Positions 13,091 to 24,792 of a stretch of 64,000 nt of DNA are shown in pieces (position 1 is the first letter of the stretch; every line of letters begins with the position of its first letter). The notes beneath the pieces are model-generated. The model was not told the origin of the DNA, did no database searches, and saw only the letters and a list, made by a program, of their open reading frames with translations. Origin of the DNA: Rotaria macrura (lineage: Eukaryota > Rotifera > Eurotatoria > Philodinida > Philodinidae); assembly GCA_900239685.1 (NCBI GenBank), contig OENT01000256.1:85917-149916 (forward strand), read 5' to 3'. The position numbers were made by a program, and so were the translations under genes.

Positions 13091-13354
13091 ATGTCTTGGT
13101 TAATTATCGTCTATAATATTGTAACTTTTGTTTTTTGTTATATGTTACTAATTAGTAGTATTCGTCTAACTGCATTATCAACAATCGACCATTTGTATCA
13201 TTACCATGATATTTTAGTCGGTATCGTCCATGGAACAATATTTATATTGGTTTTATTCGATGGTGAATATGCAAATATTAACAGTCATTATTTAAATTAT
13301 ATACCATTAATATGTATAGTTGTTTATCAGAATTTTCATGATTTAGAAAATTAG
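13091..13354 (+). CDS. Candidate small membrane protein
   Basis: An 87-codon open frame starting at ATG. It would encode three hydrophobic segments, at about residues 3-24, 41-58 and 67-82, separated by short polar loops containing HLYHYHD and DGEYANINS. I do not recognise a family. The three evenly spaced helices and lack of low-complexity sequence argue for a real gene. The short length, absence of introns and AT-rich setting mean a chance frame cannot be excluded, since AT-rich sequence readily encodes Ile, Leu and Phe. Confidence 0.35.
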   Translation: MSWLIIVYNIVTFVFCYMLLISSIRLTALSTIDHLYHYHDILVGIVHGTIFILVLFDGEYANINSHYLNYIPLICIVVYQNFHDLEN

Positions 13355-15944
13355 ATAACTATTTCAAAACAAGTAAAATGGATATATTATTTAGAAAACA
13401 TCTTTTAATCATACGCTAACATCATTTCCATCCGAAGAAGAACGAAGTGTACGAAAAAGAATTGTTTTTGAAATTTCTTTATTCGTTCATTAAATATAGC
13501 ATGATAAAGTTTATCGAATGTTTCTATGTTTCAATTTTCAAGAAGATTGAATTTGTAAAATTACACTGACGATTTCAATGTTGCACTCATAAAGTAACAT
13601 TAAATATGATGAATGAAATTCTGTTCTTCTTTCTATCGAATCATAATGAAACGAGTTGACTCAAGAATGGTAACCAGTAAAGTAATTCGAAAAATTCCAT
13701 GAAAACATCATTTGTAAACGTCAAATAAATATTTAAAGTTTTATATCTCATGTTTATTTTCACTCATGTAAACAGTGTTGACATTGAGTGCAGCAAAGAA
13801 AAGAAATATGTGAATATGTTGCATGTTCTCTTTCTTCTTTCTTGAACTAAAAAGAAGCTTTTGGATAGATTTAAGTGAAGCATATCTGAGAATATTATGT
13901 TGAAACAGGATGTATCAGATAATTACATATATATTTCATAGGAACTGTCGAATTTCTTTTCGACGACATCAAACTATACTAAATACATGGCATGTAAGTA
14001 AGATAGAAATGAGAATCAGTAGTTTATTTTCAAAATAATGTTATCTGTCTATTTGAATTAAGCCGTTAGAATTAATGGTGCTAAATAGCAAATAAAATAT
14101 TAAAAGGTTTAAAGTTCATGATAAACATTCACATTATACTAACGCATAAATAAATGGAATAAATCGACTCGGAAGTATGGTTCACAACTTCATTTTATAT
14201 CTTTCTTATTTTTATCTATCGACTATTTATGCATGGTTTGTTTGGTTTAGTAAAGATTACATTTGAACGTTCTACATGAAGATTATTTTATGAAGTTTAA
14301 CAAAGTTACTCTTGCAATATGCATTTACTCGTTTCTGTTTAGTTTTGTGAATATGTGAATTTTATATTTAAAAGGTTCTCAGTATAATCCAAGTGGTCTG
14401 TTACGTATGACAGTCTAGCATCTAAACAAAGATCTAGAATTGAATGAAGTGAAAATAGGAATGTCACTTTATTGTCTGATTGCACGAATCATCAACATAA
14501 AATGATTCAATGGTGTCGTAAAAGATTTTGTTTTTAGTTGTCAAATGAAAGATACGACTACGCTGTGTTGACTTATTTTTCTCACTATGAAAGGAAAAAA
14601 CTCGTGTGTTCTTGTGTAAAAACAATAAATAAAAAGCATAAGCTCATGTTACATTTTTATTTTTTTTTTCCTACACAATTAGACATTCTTTCCGTTAAGA
14701 TAACAGTACTACTGCTATATGAACGTCATCTATTTTTCTTCTTTTTCTTTTATAGCAGCGCTTTCGAGTTCCGCATTGGAATAGATCTCTCTTTATCCGG
14801 TTTCTCTCATTCTAGCTATTGATTGATTAGTGAAAGACATCATCGTCATTTTTCTCGTTGTAGGAAAAAAACTCTATGCATTCAATATTAACTTGAAGAA
14901 TGCTCGTTTTTTTTTCTCTTTTCTGCAAGTGTGTTATTTCTCACGATCTTATTTTCCATTTCATACGTATAGGATTGCGAGAAAAAAATCAGTCATGCTG
15001 GTTGAACACTATACTATCGACTAAAGGCGACGACGACGAAGACGACAGTGACGAGACAAACGTTCAGTTTTTTCTACGACTAGTTATAGAAGTAGTAGTA
15101 ACGACAAGAAAACAAGAAAAAAAACGATGGCGACTTTCTTCAATTCTCCTTCCGCCTCCAACTAATTGCGGATGCGTGCAACGACAAAAGAGAGTAAGAG
15201 AGAGAACGTCAATACTAAGAACAAACACTGCCTTCTATTGCGAGCCATGTCGTCGTCGTTTTAGTTGCATGTTGGGAACAAACGAGAAACGAAGGAAAAA
15301 AGGTTCATTTCTTTTTTTTTCTCTTTTATCGACTAGCACTATTATCAGAAAAATAGAGGGAAGAGAAAAAAAAAGAGAATTTTAGTTGTTGCTGTTGTTA
15401 TTGTGAACGACTCGTCAGTACTGCCATCATCTTTATCCTGTGTGTGTTTGTGTGTGTGTGTGTGCATCACACTGTAAGTAAGCTAAACTTAGGATCGTAT
15501 AACAAATATTTACGGAGCTTGTTGTAGTCGATTTGACCACGGTGATCGTTCATGGTAATGAAAATACAAGCAGGTAAAGAGAACCTTATTATATCATAGA
15601 TAAAATTTTTCCAGTTTCATCATTAAACATGAAAAGAACTATGAGACTACATAGTCTAACATTAATCTCTTTCTTTTTTTCTTTTCTCCTCGGCATTCTC
15701 ATCATCTTTTTCTTCTTTATTTTCATCACACAAAACTATTCAAGACGTAATTATGTTCTAACCCATACGATTTTATTTTCTTCATTATTATCATACTATC
15801 AATCGTTTATTAAAATAAACACAATAAACAGAAAAACATCGACATAAAACAAAGAAATATTCTGTTAATCTCGATTATATGTTTTTTTTGTCTCTGTTTT
15901 AGTCATTATTATCGTTTAATACTTATTAAATAAATAAAAGTCAT
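13355..15944. other. Intergenic DNA and probable 5' leader of synaptotagmin
   Basis: 13355-14500 is featureless AT-rich DNA. From about 15020 to 15260 the sequence is richer in CGA/GAC units and looks like transcribed leader or promoter DNA. A (GT)n run lies at 15439-15464. A GTAAGT at 15474 and a TTTTAG acceptor ending at 15902 would frame a 5'-UTR intron just upstream of the synaptotagmin start codon (inference). The long open frame at 14900-15385 crosses this leader and is not supported as a protein. Confidence 0.4.
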
Positions 15945-18723
15945 ATGGGTAAATTACGACATCGCCGTTTTCGTCGTCAAGAAACGCCTTCAAATGAGGA
16001 TGAAAACGATGCCGAGTATGAAGATGGCGAAGAAGAAGTTGATGAGGAAAGTCCTTCATCATCGACTATTTCATCAGCAACGGGTCTTCCAACGACAAGT
16101 ACCGAAAATCAATTTGAAAAGGCAAAAGCAATTGGAAAAGATGTTATTGAAAAGGTTCCTAGTAAGTATATTTCATAAAAGAATATTTTTGTATTTTTCT
16201 TCTATTGAAAAGAATTCATATGTGATTCTGTATGAAATTATTCAATTTCGACTATAATAGATTTATTTTTTTTCCTTACTCACTGTTACTATTGAAATTT
16301 GTCACCTGTCAAAATAATATAAAAGACTCAAACGTGTCGTTGTTCGAAAAACATTCAGAGAATAAATATGTTTACATATATATATATATATATGTATATG
16401 TATTTGTGCTGATAGTTGGGTATTTAACACTCGATGGAAGTTAACCTACGCACTTGTGTACATGTGTTTAATTCATAACGAAAGGGTTCTTTTTTTTTCA
16501 AAGCTTTTTCTCTCGTTTTAGTGCCATTCTTTTTTCTCTTTTGACAACACCCACATGAATTTAAGCATCCTGTATCAACAGACGAATAGAAACGCAGTTG
16601 TATATTGACTATCAGAACCGACACGTAATCACGTCACTTTTGACTATAGGAATGGCTGATGTACATAAAAATGAGGCCAAAAAAATGACAGCAACTTTTT
16701 CTCTTTTCGTTCTTCTCTCTTACTGTTTTATAATCGAATCGATAAGCTCTCAGTGTTGAGATTATTGAAATATTCATGTTTAGATAAATACCTATAATTT
16801 CTAAATGTGACCCTTGATGCGTATTTCTAAATAAAACATATACTTAAATGAGAATACACACTCGAATGGAGCTTAACAATGATCTACCGATCGAAAACAC
16901 TTTATTGGCTTTACGAAATACGAATGAGATCTTCTCATTAGCCAATCGTGGTATGTACATAATATATATATATATATATATAGACGAATAATATTTGAAA
17001 AAAGGCTTTAGAGAATTTATGAATTCTCTTAAGATTCCGAAAATAAATCATCAATTAGGGATAATAAAATTTTATTTGATATTCTTTTACTACGATTGCT
17101 CAAATAGCTCAGCCCGCGTAGAGCGTCTCTCTCGTAAAGTGAGGGTCCACTGTTCGATTCAGTGTTTGGGCATCGAATTATTGTTTTTTTTATTCTTCTT
17201 CCTTTTTCCCCTCTTATAGTGCCACCATGGGCTACAATTATAATCGTAATTGTAATACTCCTCACACTATCTATGTGTCTGGCCTGTTGTATACGTCGCA
17301 CATGTCGAAAATTATGGAAAAAGAAAGGTGTCAAAGGTGGAAAAGGAATCGATTTACAAGCAGTCAAAACATTCGGTTTACATAAGGAAAAGGTAAACAT
17401 TTTGAATCATATAGAATATGAATACATATTTGAATGTGTATGCCTTACATAAAAAAACCAACACTGATTAATAATAGGTTCAACCTGATGTTGAAGAATT
17501 AACGCCAAATATGGAAGATAACGAAGATGCTGATTCAAAGAAAAGTGAAGCACCTAATTTAGGAAAATTAGAATATTCACTTGATTATGATTTTCAAAAA
17601 CAAGAAGTATATAAGAATATACCTATTGTTTATTTATCTATTCACATTTTGTTTTGTTATAGCTTAAAGTTGAAGTTATACAAGCTCAAGAATTACCAGC
17701 GATGGATATGAGTGGAACATCGGATCCATATGTTAAAGTTTATGTATTACCAGATAAAAAGAAAAAATTTGAAACAAAAGTCTATCGAAAAACATTAAAC
17801 CCTGTCTTCAATGAAACATTTATATTCAAGGTTAATTAGGAAACGATTGTTTCTTCAATACAATAATAGGAGAAAAGAAATTATAATTATCGGTTTTTTT
17901 TTCTTCGTCATACAGAATTTGGCTTATGGTGAAATCGGTGGAAAAACTTTGGTATTTGCTGTTTATGATTTTGATCGATTTTCAAGACACGATCAAATTG
18001 GTGAAGTACAAATTCCTCTCAATACAGTCGATTTAGGAAAAGTTATAAGAGAAATTAAAGATCTTACTCCACCACCAGGAGAACGCGAAGCTGTATGTTA
18101 TTTATGATCGTATTCTTTTTCTTCATTCGATCAACATTTCTCTTTGTATAGGAAAATAAATTAGGTGACATTTGTTTTTCACTTCGATACGTGCCAACAG
18201 CGGGTAAATTAACAATAACTATACTTGAAGCGAAGAATCTCAAGAAGATGGATGTTGGTGGTCTTTCTGGTATGTAATGAACTAACAAGAACAATAATTA
18301 CATTTATAATCATCATTTTTAGATCCATATGTCAAATTATCGTTGATGATGAATGGTAAACGTTTGAAAAAAAAGAAAACATCAATTAAAAAATGTACAT
18401 TAAATCCATATTATAACGAATCATTTACGTTTGAAGTACCTTTTGAACAAATTCAGGTTGGTTTATTCAATTTTTAGATAGAAGAACATAAAGATCCATA
18501 CGATATATATCTTATTTTTCTTTTTCTAAAGAAAGTGCAATTAGTAGTTACTGTAGTCGATTACGATCGTATTGGCACATCAGAGCCCATCGGAAAAGTT
18601 GTTTTAGGTTGTAATGCAACAGGTACTGAACTACGTCATTGGTCCGATATGCTTGCATCACCTCGACGGCCTATTGCTCAGTGGCATTCACTAAAAGATC
18701 CTGAAGATGGCAAACCATCATAA
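15945..18723 (+). CDS. Synaptotagmin (Syt1/2-like vesicle calcium sensor)
   Basis: Eight coding exons, all phase-consistent: 15945-16161, 17220-17392, 17478-17606, 17663-17830, 17916-18092, 18152-18269, 18323-18456 and 18532-18723 (435 aa; vertebrate Syt1 is about 420). An acidic lumenal N-terminus (about 72 aa) is followed by one membrane helix (about 77-97), then a Cys cluster (CLACC, C), a basic linker with WKKK, and tandem C2 domains. C2A (about 165-288) has all five calcium-ligand aspartates ([20 protein letters not shown]) and the diagnostic [13 protein letters not shown]2B (about 295-425) has [11 protein letters not shown], a lysine-rich strand and the C-terminal WHSL motif. One oddity: the fifth C2B ligand position reads Glu instead of Asp ([10 protein letters not shown]). 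Its expected role is triggering calcium-dependent exocytosis of synaptic or dense-core vesicles. The 1058-bp intron 1 is far longer than the others and carries a tRNA-like gene. A polyadenylation signal AATAAA lies near 19118. Confidence 0.95.
17098..17172 (+). tRNA. tRNA-Thr (anticodon CGU) candidate inside synaptotagmin intron 1
   Basis: Folds as a 75-nt cloverleaf. The acceptor arm GCTCAAA pairs with TTTGGGC (one G-T wobble), followed by discriminator A. The D stem is GCTC/GAGC. The anticodon stem TCTCT/AGTGA has one T-T mismatch, and the loop CTCGTAA has U33, A37 and anticodon CGT (Thr). The T arm CACTG/CAGTG is perfect with loop TTCGATT. The D loop is unusual, lacking a clean GG pair (AGCCCGCGTA). 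A T8 run at 17183-17190 would stop RNA polymerase III. It has the same orientation as the host gene and lies just before the acceptor of exon 2. Deviations in the D loop and anticodon stem leave open that it is a decaying copy. Confidence 0.75.
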
Positions 18724-21585
18724 ATAAAGCAAAGGAAAAAAAACGAAGAGAATATTGTCATTCCTATTTTTTTTTCTTTTGTTCTATATTAAAATTTTCT
18801 TTGTTCTTACTGTGCAATATTAATTCGATTGCTGTTGTTCGTTGTTGGTGTTGTTGTTTGTCGTCAAGACTGATTAATATTTATAAGTATTTATTTATTT
18901 TTCTCTTTATCTTTTTTCTTTTTTTTAATATGTATTTTGTGATCGTTGTTCGTATCGAAATTTAATTCCTTTGCCCATCCGACCGACGCATACACACACG
19001 CATACCATTGTTACTGTTGTTTGTGCATGTAATCTTATGGTCCTTTTCTTTTTCTTTTGTTTCAATAGGGAACAATCTTTTTCTTTTCCAACTTCCGGTT
19101 ATTTAATGTCGGTGTAAATAAAAACACAAAATTCAATTTTGATTACATTAGAGTCGTCTGAAAGAATCTTATCGAAATCCATAAGTTTCTATATGAAATC
19201 CAAATATTCATTTTGATAAAAAAAACCGGAAAGACCGACTATAGAAAATAATACGTTTCTGTTTCATTTCTTTGACAAAATTAATTGATCATGAGAAACG
19301 AGTGTCACATTATAATATCATTATACATGACATTCCTTTCTTACTTTTCCTATCGAATAAATGGATTTTTCAATAGTAAAGAGTATCGTATATACTAGAA
19401 AGCGAATTTTCTTTGCTAGAACGATAACATGTTGTTTTAATGTTTGCAACGTCCGGTTTCCTATCCTAAAGAGCAATAGTAACTTGTTTTTCGATAATCG
19501 TACCGACAAAGAAAATAAAACTTGACAGTCATATCATTCTCGTCTCTTCTCTTGTTTGCTTGCTTGTCGGATGTATTTCAATCGTATTGATTGTGTAAAT
19601 CTATTATTAGTGATTTGTCAAAGTTGTACTTAAATTAAGTACTAAACAGTTTACATGCTCATTCTGAATGACACAACGTTTGCCATATGACTGCATCGGA
19701 TACATATTCATGAAATTCATGAATAAAAATTTCACTCAAATCATGTTAAATTAAATATTACCTTCATCATATCGTCAACTTTATGATTGGTTATCCCGTC
19801 AAGTACATAATAATACAATAGATCAGTAAGTATAAAAATGGTTCATTTATGATTAGACATGGCTATGGTGATCGTTTCCGTTCCATTGATGATTGATCTC
19901 AATCAATGGTAAATACAAAGCACAACAACTACTGTACTTGATCGAAGAATTTATTAGAGAAAAATAAACTTCGACCATGATTGGATTTTTACCGATTGTT
20001 ATAGACTGAAAACAAATCCATCCTTTAACATGCTGAAAACAAACAACAGTAATTCTATGTAATACACTTGAGTAGACATTAGGAATAGTTTATGGAATTT
20101 TTCATTCTTTGAAGTTTCTTTAAGACAATGATCATGTATCGTTTTTTGACGCCACATATGAGTTGTTCAGCATTGACATGAAATTATCATTCTAATTTAA
20201 ATATGAAAACAAAAATCGATATTTTTACATATGATCAAGTAATTCATTGTAAAAGAATATCAAGCAACTACAATAGGTTGAAGAGAAATTTGATGAATTA
20301 GCTAAGTGAGATTATTTTAAAGATAGACGCATAAAAATCTCAATCTAGATTTCTAATATTTTATTAGCTTAAAATCCATGATTACGTTCTATGTGGAATT
20401 ACGAATTCGGCGAGATTTCAATGAATTTCATTTCTAGGTTATTGTGAACAATCCGTTATTATATATACTAGATATATCTAAATGGAAATTATAATACACG
20501 ATTGTTTTTATAGAGTCTAGTGTTAATTAGTAGACTAAATTATTTATGATCGTAACAAATTTTGTATTGTACTGGATCGTGATATAGTGAATAGATAATA
20601 AGATGATAAAAGGACGAAACAATCACTCACGCTATCCCTTATTCGTAATGCTATAATGAAAACTATGCTTCTCGAAATTACTTTTATTTAAGCATAACAG
20701 TCTGTGCTAATTTCATTGTAGCGTTTTATCGATCGATGAAGGACTTCATCAATATACATACAAAGACTCTCTTCACTTAATGTACTTGACTAGTGTGAAC
20801 GATCGACAAGTAACTCCTGTCGGGAATCGTCAAAGCAAGAATCTAAATTTATACTTAACCTTTTCATACGTCTGTGGAAAAAAAATTTACGCATGCTATT
20901 TCTTTGACTGTTTGGTAACATATAGAAAGTAGAAGAATGTGTGTAACTTATGGTATTCTGTTAAAAATATGTTTACTCAATAACTAATATATTTTTCTTA
21001 AGAATTCTTGTCTTGTTGTAAAATTCCATCGAGTTCAAATGTTATAAAATAATAAATAATTGATTAAAAATAAAACGATATTTTTGCTTTTGTCTTAGAA
21101 TTTATATTGATCCTAAATCTAATAAAACTGTATTTTATACTGCGTCATTTCTAGTTCTGTTTGATATTGTTTCTAATCTAGACAGAACGATTGGATTGGC
21201 TTTTTATTTTTAAAATTTGACGGCATAACCCACATGTCTATTTTTGCGCTTGTCGCCAACATGTATAGTCTCCCCTTATAGGTTTTTTTCTTTATCGTCC
21301 TATTACTATTTGCTAAGCCTCTCTTGCTTTTGTTTTTGACATTCTTTAACTTGCTCTTTCTTGAGCTTTCATCGTTTCTATGACTTACCCACACATATCT
21401 TTCCTTGCTTAAACTTAAACATAGAGGACCTTTCAATTTTTTTCTACTGTTTGCTGTGACTACCTACACGGATGTGTAGGCTAATTATTTATTTTTATTA
21501 TTCGCATTTTATTTGATGGATACTTATAAATTCAATTGTGTGTCTGTAATAGTTACTTCAAAAATCAAATCAGAATTCGATAACT
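18724..21585. other. 3' UTR of synaptotagmin, then intergenic DNA
   Basis: 18724 to about 19140 is pyrimidine- and GTT-rich and ends with AATAAA, consistent with a 3' UTR. From there to 21500 I see no gene, tRNA or clear repeat. The last 60 bases hold the TATA-type promoter of the inhibitor gene. Confidence 0.5.
21524..21530 (+). promoter_or_regulatory. TATA-like box of the inhibitor fusion gene
   Basis: TTATAAA lies about 55 bp upstream of the ATG at 21586, a spacing that fits a short 5' leader. Prediction from sequence only; AT-rich DNA makes chance matches common. Confidence 0.4.
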
Positions 21586-22369
21586 ATGTTTCGCTTCATT
21601 ACATTCGTATGTCTTCTACAATTATCCGGTAAGTTTCCTTTTGTTTTGTTCTTTGATGCACGTTTGATTATTTCATTATTTTTCCTCATGTCACTAGTTG
21701 CCACAATTCTTCGTGGTCGCGTTTTAATTGATGGTGATGAAAATAAATCTACTCGTTTACCGGCTGGTACTACTCTAACCATTCGTTTACAAGAAACATC
21801 AATTGCTGACGCGGCAGCCAATGAAATAAGCGGAGTAATAATTCCAAATTTATTCTCTCTGCCATATAGATATGAAATGACAATACCAGATCAACTTCCA
21901 TCCTTTTTGTCATATTCATTATTAGCTCGAATAGAAAACAAAGGCAGTCTTTTGTTCATCAATGATCAACATATAGGGGTTCCGGTTGAAAGTTCTAGTC
22001 CGATAGCTGTTGATATTCCAGTAAAAAATCTAAATCAAGGTTTGAATTTTACTGTATACTATATGTAATGAATACACTTGAAACATGATGTATGATTTAA
22101 GATGCTGCACAAAACAATGTGCAACAACAGTCTTGGCCAGAATTGCTTGGAAAAGACGGCAAGTACGCTGTCGAATATATCAAAAAGAGTAGTGGTAAGT
22201 TGATTTAGAATTGTCATAGATATCTTCACATATCATTTGATATTTAGGTCTAACTAATGTCTTTACGTTTGATGAAAGATCGCCCATGACGATGGATTAC
22301 CGAACTGATCGCGTGCGTGTTTTTGTGAATGCAGCTGGCATTGTCACGAGAGTGCCAGTTGTAGGCTGA
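21586..22369 (+). CDS. Secreted YbaY/YscW-like domain fused to potato inhibitor I domain
   Basis: Four exons in phase: 21586-21628, 21698-22039, 22102-22194 and 22248-22369 (199 aa). Exon 1 and the start of exon 2 give a signal peptide (MFRFITFVCLLQLSVA). Exon 2 (about residues 18-128) matches the bacterial YbaY/YscW-type lipoprotein domain: LRGRVLI, then LPAGTTLTIRLQETSIADA, then FSLPYRYEM, then SLLARIENKGSLLFIND. Exons 3-4 (138-199) are a complete potato inhibitor I domain: SWPELLGKDG, reactive loop SPMTM/DYRTDRVRVFV and terminal IVTRVPVVG. By alignment with eglin c and CI-2, P1 is Met175 and P1' Asp176, suggesting chymotrypsin- or elastase-like targets. The loop-bracing arginines (Arg178, Arg181) and the tryptophan are kept; there are no disulfides in this domain. 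The domain junction falls exactly at intron 2, as expected for exon joining. Expected role: extracellular inhibition of serine proteases; the job of the N-terminal domain is unknown. Confidence 0.9.
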
Positions 22370-24354
22370 AAGAACTTGTTTTTAATCACCTTCGCTTATT
22401 TTTATTGTGGGAATACAATAAAAAATGAAGAAAAAAGGATGTGAACGAAAATAATTTTTCACATCTATAAAAATAAAACATTTATCTGATATCATACATC
22501 TTTGAAAGGTTAATATTGTACAGAATCGTTTTCATCGATTAGAAATTATGAATAAGAAACCAAGAACAACAAAAATATTGTTAGCTACTATTATTGATAA
22601 TAATATGCAACGGCACATTGTGAATATTCAATGCGAATTTTCTTTGATTTCCCCTGTTGCATATTTTTCTACAATTTCGTTAGTGCTAAGGATGTGCGGG
22701 AGAAGTTTTGGTACCGGACATTGGAAAAGGGACTAAAAATATCTGAAAATCTAATATATGATATCTGTAGATCGTTCAGTTGTCATTAGCATCTTCTCCC
22801 ATACATCAAAAAACAGATATCAATTTTTTAATTTTTCATATTGATATCTTCTTGTAAATTACAAAAGAAAAAATACCTATCCTCATAAATAAGAGTACAA
22901 GAAATTATAAATTAAGTCTGTAGTTACTGTTCACACTTTATCTTTAATTTACTCTTACAAAGTAAAATATCACATCTCGTCTACAAACAACAAATACAAA
23001 TGAATTAAGCAAATCCCTATGATATACACGATTATATAAAAAGAATGAAGGCATAGAGAAAAGTAATTGCCACTGTCACATCTACACTCGAACTCACCTA
23101 GACATTGGCAACCTTATGAGAACATGAAAGAAAAACATTCTTTGATTTCAGAAACCAACCCACAGTAAATTGATCAATAACATAGCTATGGTGAGAGGAT
23201 TAACAAAACATTTCATCGGGACTGGAATTAGAAAAACCTGATTATATGCGATTTATTTAACCTTCTACCCATGATAGGGCCTAAAGGGACATAGTGCTGA
23301 TTATAAGTAACTTATGAAGAATGAAAAGCAATTGAAGCAAAGCACAAACGTGAAGCATATAAAACTATGAATAGAGATAACATGAGTCATGTGCGACGGT
23401 TTGCAAAATCGAATCATTTTTGGTAAGCGAGCAGAATGCATAGACCATCGACGAACAAGTATTTTTTGAGACGTGTAGAACAGAACAGAATTATTTTTAA
23501 AACTTGGTGCTCTAGGGGGAGGGGGGGGGGAAGACTCGAACATGATACTGATTCTCGAGAAATTAACATATTGCCACTCCACCAATCCTCCTAATTAGAA
23601 AAACCTTGTCGCACATATCACTAGTCAGTCTCCATTAGTATCAAAAGTGTACCAGTAGGAAATTCTCGATTGAAGAACAACTATAGGTATGCCTGACAAG
23701 GAACAACTAATTTTGAGACGTAACAACATATTCAAGAATTTTGAATGTTGAAATTTGTCCTGTTCTTGCTTTCGATGTGTCGCTTTAGAATCACAGAGAA
23801 ATGATAACCATTTGTTCGCGTATATAAAACTTCAACCATTTAGTTAACTGATTATCAGTAATCACACGATAATATTAATGGAGTTGTTATTACTGATAAA
23901 CTCCATAACTGAATTAATTATAATCACGAGTCATTTTCTTCTTATTTGAATCATATAAATTAGTGAGGTTTACTAGATTTAGAAGTCTGTCTAATAATAT
24001 AATCTAAAATTTAGTCGGCATTATCCAATGCAATGAATGAGTTTACATAATAAACAACGGCAATCATTTTAATCTCATCATATATTTGCGAGTGAAGATT
24101 CTGCTCTACATGCAAAAGGAAATAACTGGTATTCTTTTAAGGTTGTCGAAGCGGAAACATCAAACATCAATATTGATGTAATCAACTGAAAAAAAGACTT
24201 CTTTTATCTTGCACAAAAAGCATGTGACATCTAACTCATGTAGAATTAAGGTATTTTAGTGAGACTAAAATTTACAGTGGCATTTAGCATGTCATTAAAA
24301 TTTGAAAAAAAAAGATATGAGTAACAGTTTTACAAGCTATAGATTATTGAGCAG
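22370..24354. other. Intergenic DNA
   Basis: AATAAA signals at about 22419 follow the inhibitor gene. No supported gene beyond. A G-rich run (GGGGGAGGGGGGGGGG) at about 23516-23531 could form a quadruplex; the other sequence is unremarkable. Confidence 0.5.
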
Positions 24355-24681
24355 TCATCCTTTAGCAACACAATATCGACCACGTTTTGCATTACCATCA
24401 TAACATGTAAGACCAGCACAACAAGGAGGTAAATTTGCACCACACGTCCAAACGGGTGGAAGACATGATGGATTTTCTGGTAATCTCTGTTGATAGTAGT
24501 AAGGCATTAAATTAAACATATGTTGTTTTGGGGAGCCAAATTTTTTATTTGTTCCATCAGAATTTATTGCATGTTGTTTCTTATGAACGTTAAGAAAATT
24601 ATTGAACCCACTTGAATGTGAATGAGAATACGACAAAATAAGTGGAAATAATAAAATAAATATGCAATGACGATAATTCAT
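24355..24681 (-). CDS. Small secreted cysteine-rich (cystine-knot-like) protein
   Basis: An intronless frame of 108 codons. The N-terminus is a signal peptide (hydrophobic residues about 5-17: HCIFILLFPLILS), followed by a low-complexity His/Asn/Ser/Lys region that may be a propeptide. The last 36 residues carry six cysteines spaced C-x6-C-x6-CC-x4-C-x10-C. This is the spacing of inhibitor cystine knots (knottins), a fold shared by protease inhibitors, antimicrobial peptides, channel blockers and hormones. No residues identify which of these applies, so I do not assign toxicity. A good TATA sequence sits upstream. A small secreted defence or signalling peptide is the most that can be said. 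The six-cysteine pattern and signal peptide make a chance frame unlikely. Confidence 0.75.
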   Translation of the reverse strand: MNYRHCIFILLFPLILSYSHSHSSGFNNFLNVHKKQHAINSDGTNKKFGSPKQHMFNLMPYYYQQRLPENPSCLPPVWTCGANLPPCCAGLTCYDGNAKRGRYCVAKG

Positions 24682-24732
24682 TTTGGTAAGTTTTATTATG
24701 TATGTCTATGAATAGAATCTTGAAAGCAGTCG

Positions 24733-24740
24733 CTTATATA
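24733..24740 (-). promoter_or_regulatory. TATA box of the cystine-knot-like gene
   Basis: Read on the minus strand this is TATATAAG, about 55 bp upstream of the start codon. A (GT)n run (24760-24792) lies just beyond it. Confidence 0.5.
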
Positions 24741-24759
24741 AATATATTTCGATGATTGT

Positions 24760-24792
24760 ATGTGTATGTGTATGTGTGTGTGTGTGTGTGTA
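24760..24792. repeat. (TG)n / TATGTG microsatellite
   Basis: TGTATG units merging into an uninterrupted TG run; simple repeat in the upstream region of the minus-strand gene. Confidence 0.9.

Noticed and set aside
14900..15385. 161-codon forward open frame with acidic and basic runs
   Set aside because: It crosses the GC- and CGA-rich leader just upstream of synaptotagmin, has no domain and is dominated by low-complexity Lys/Arg/Phe stretches; more likely untranslated leader.
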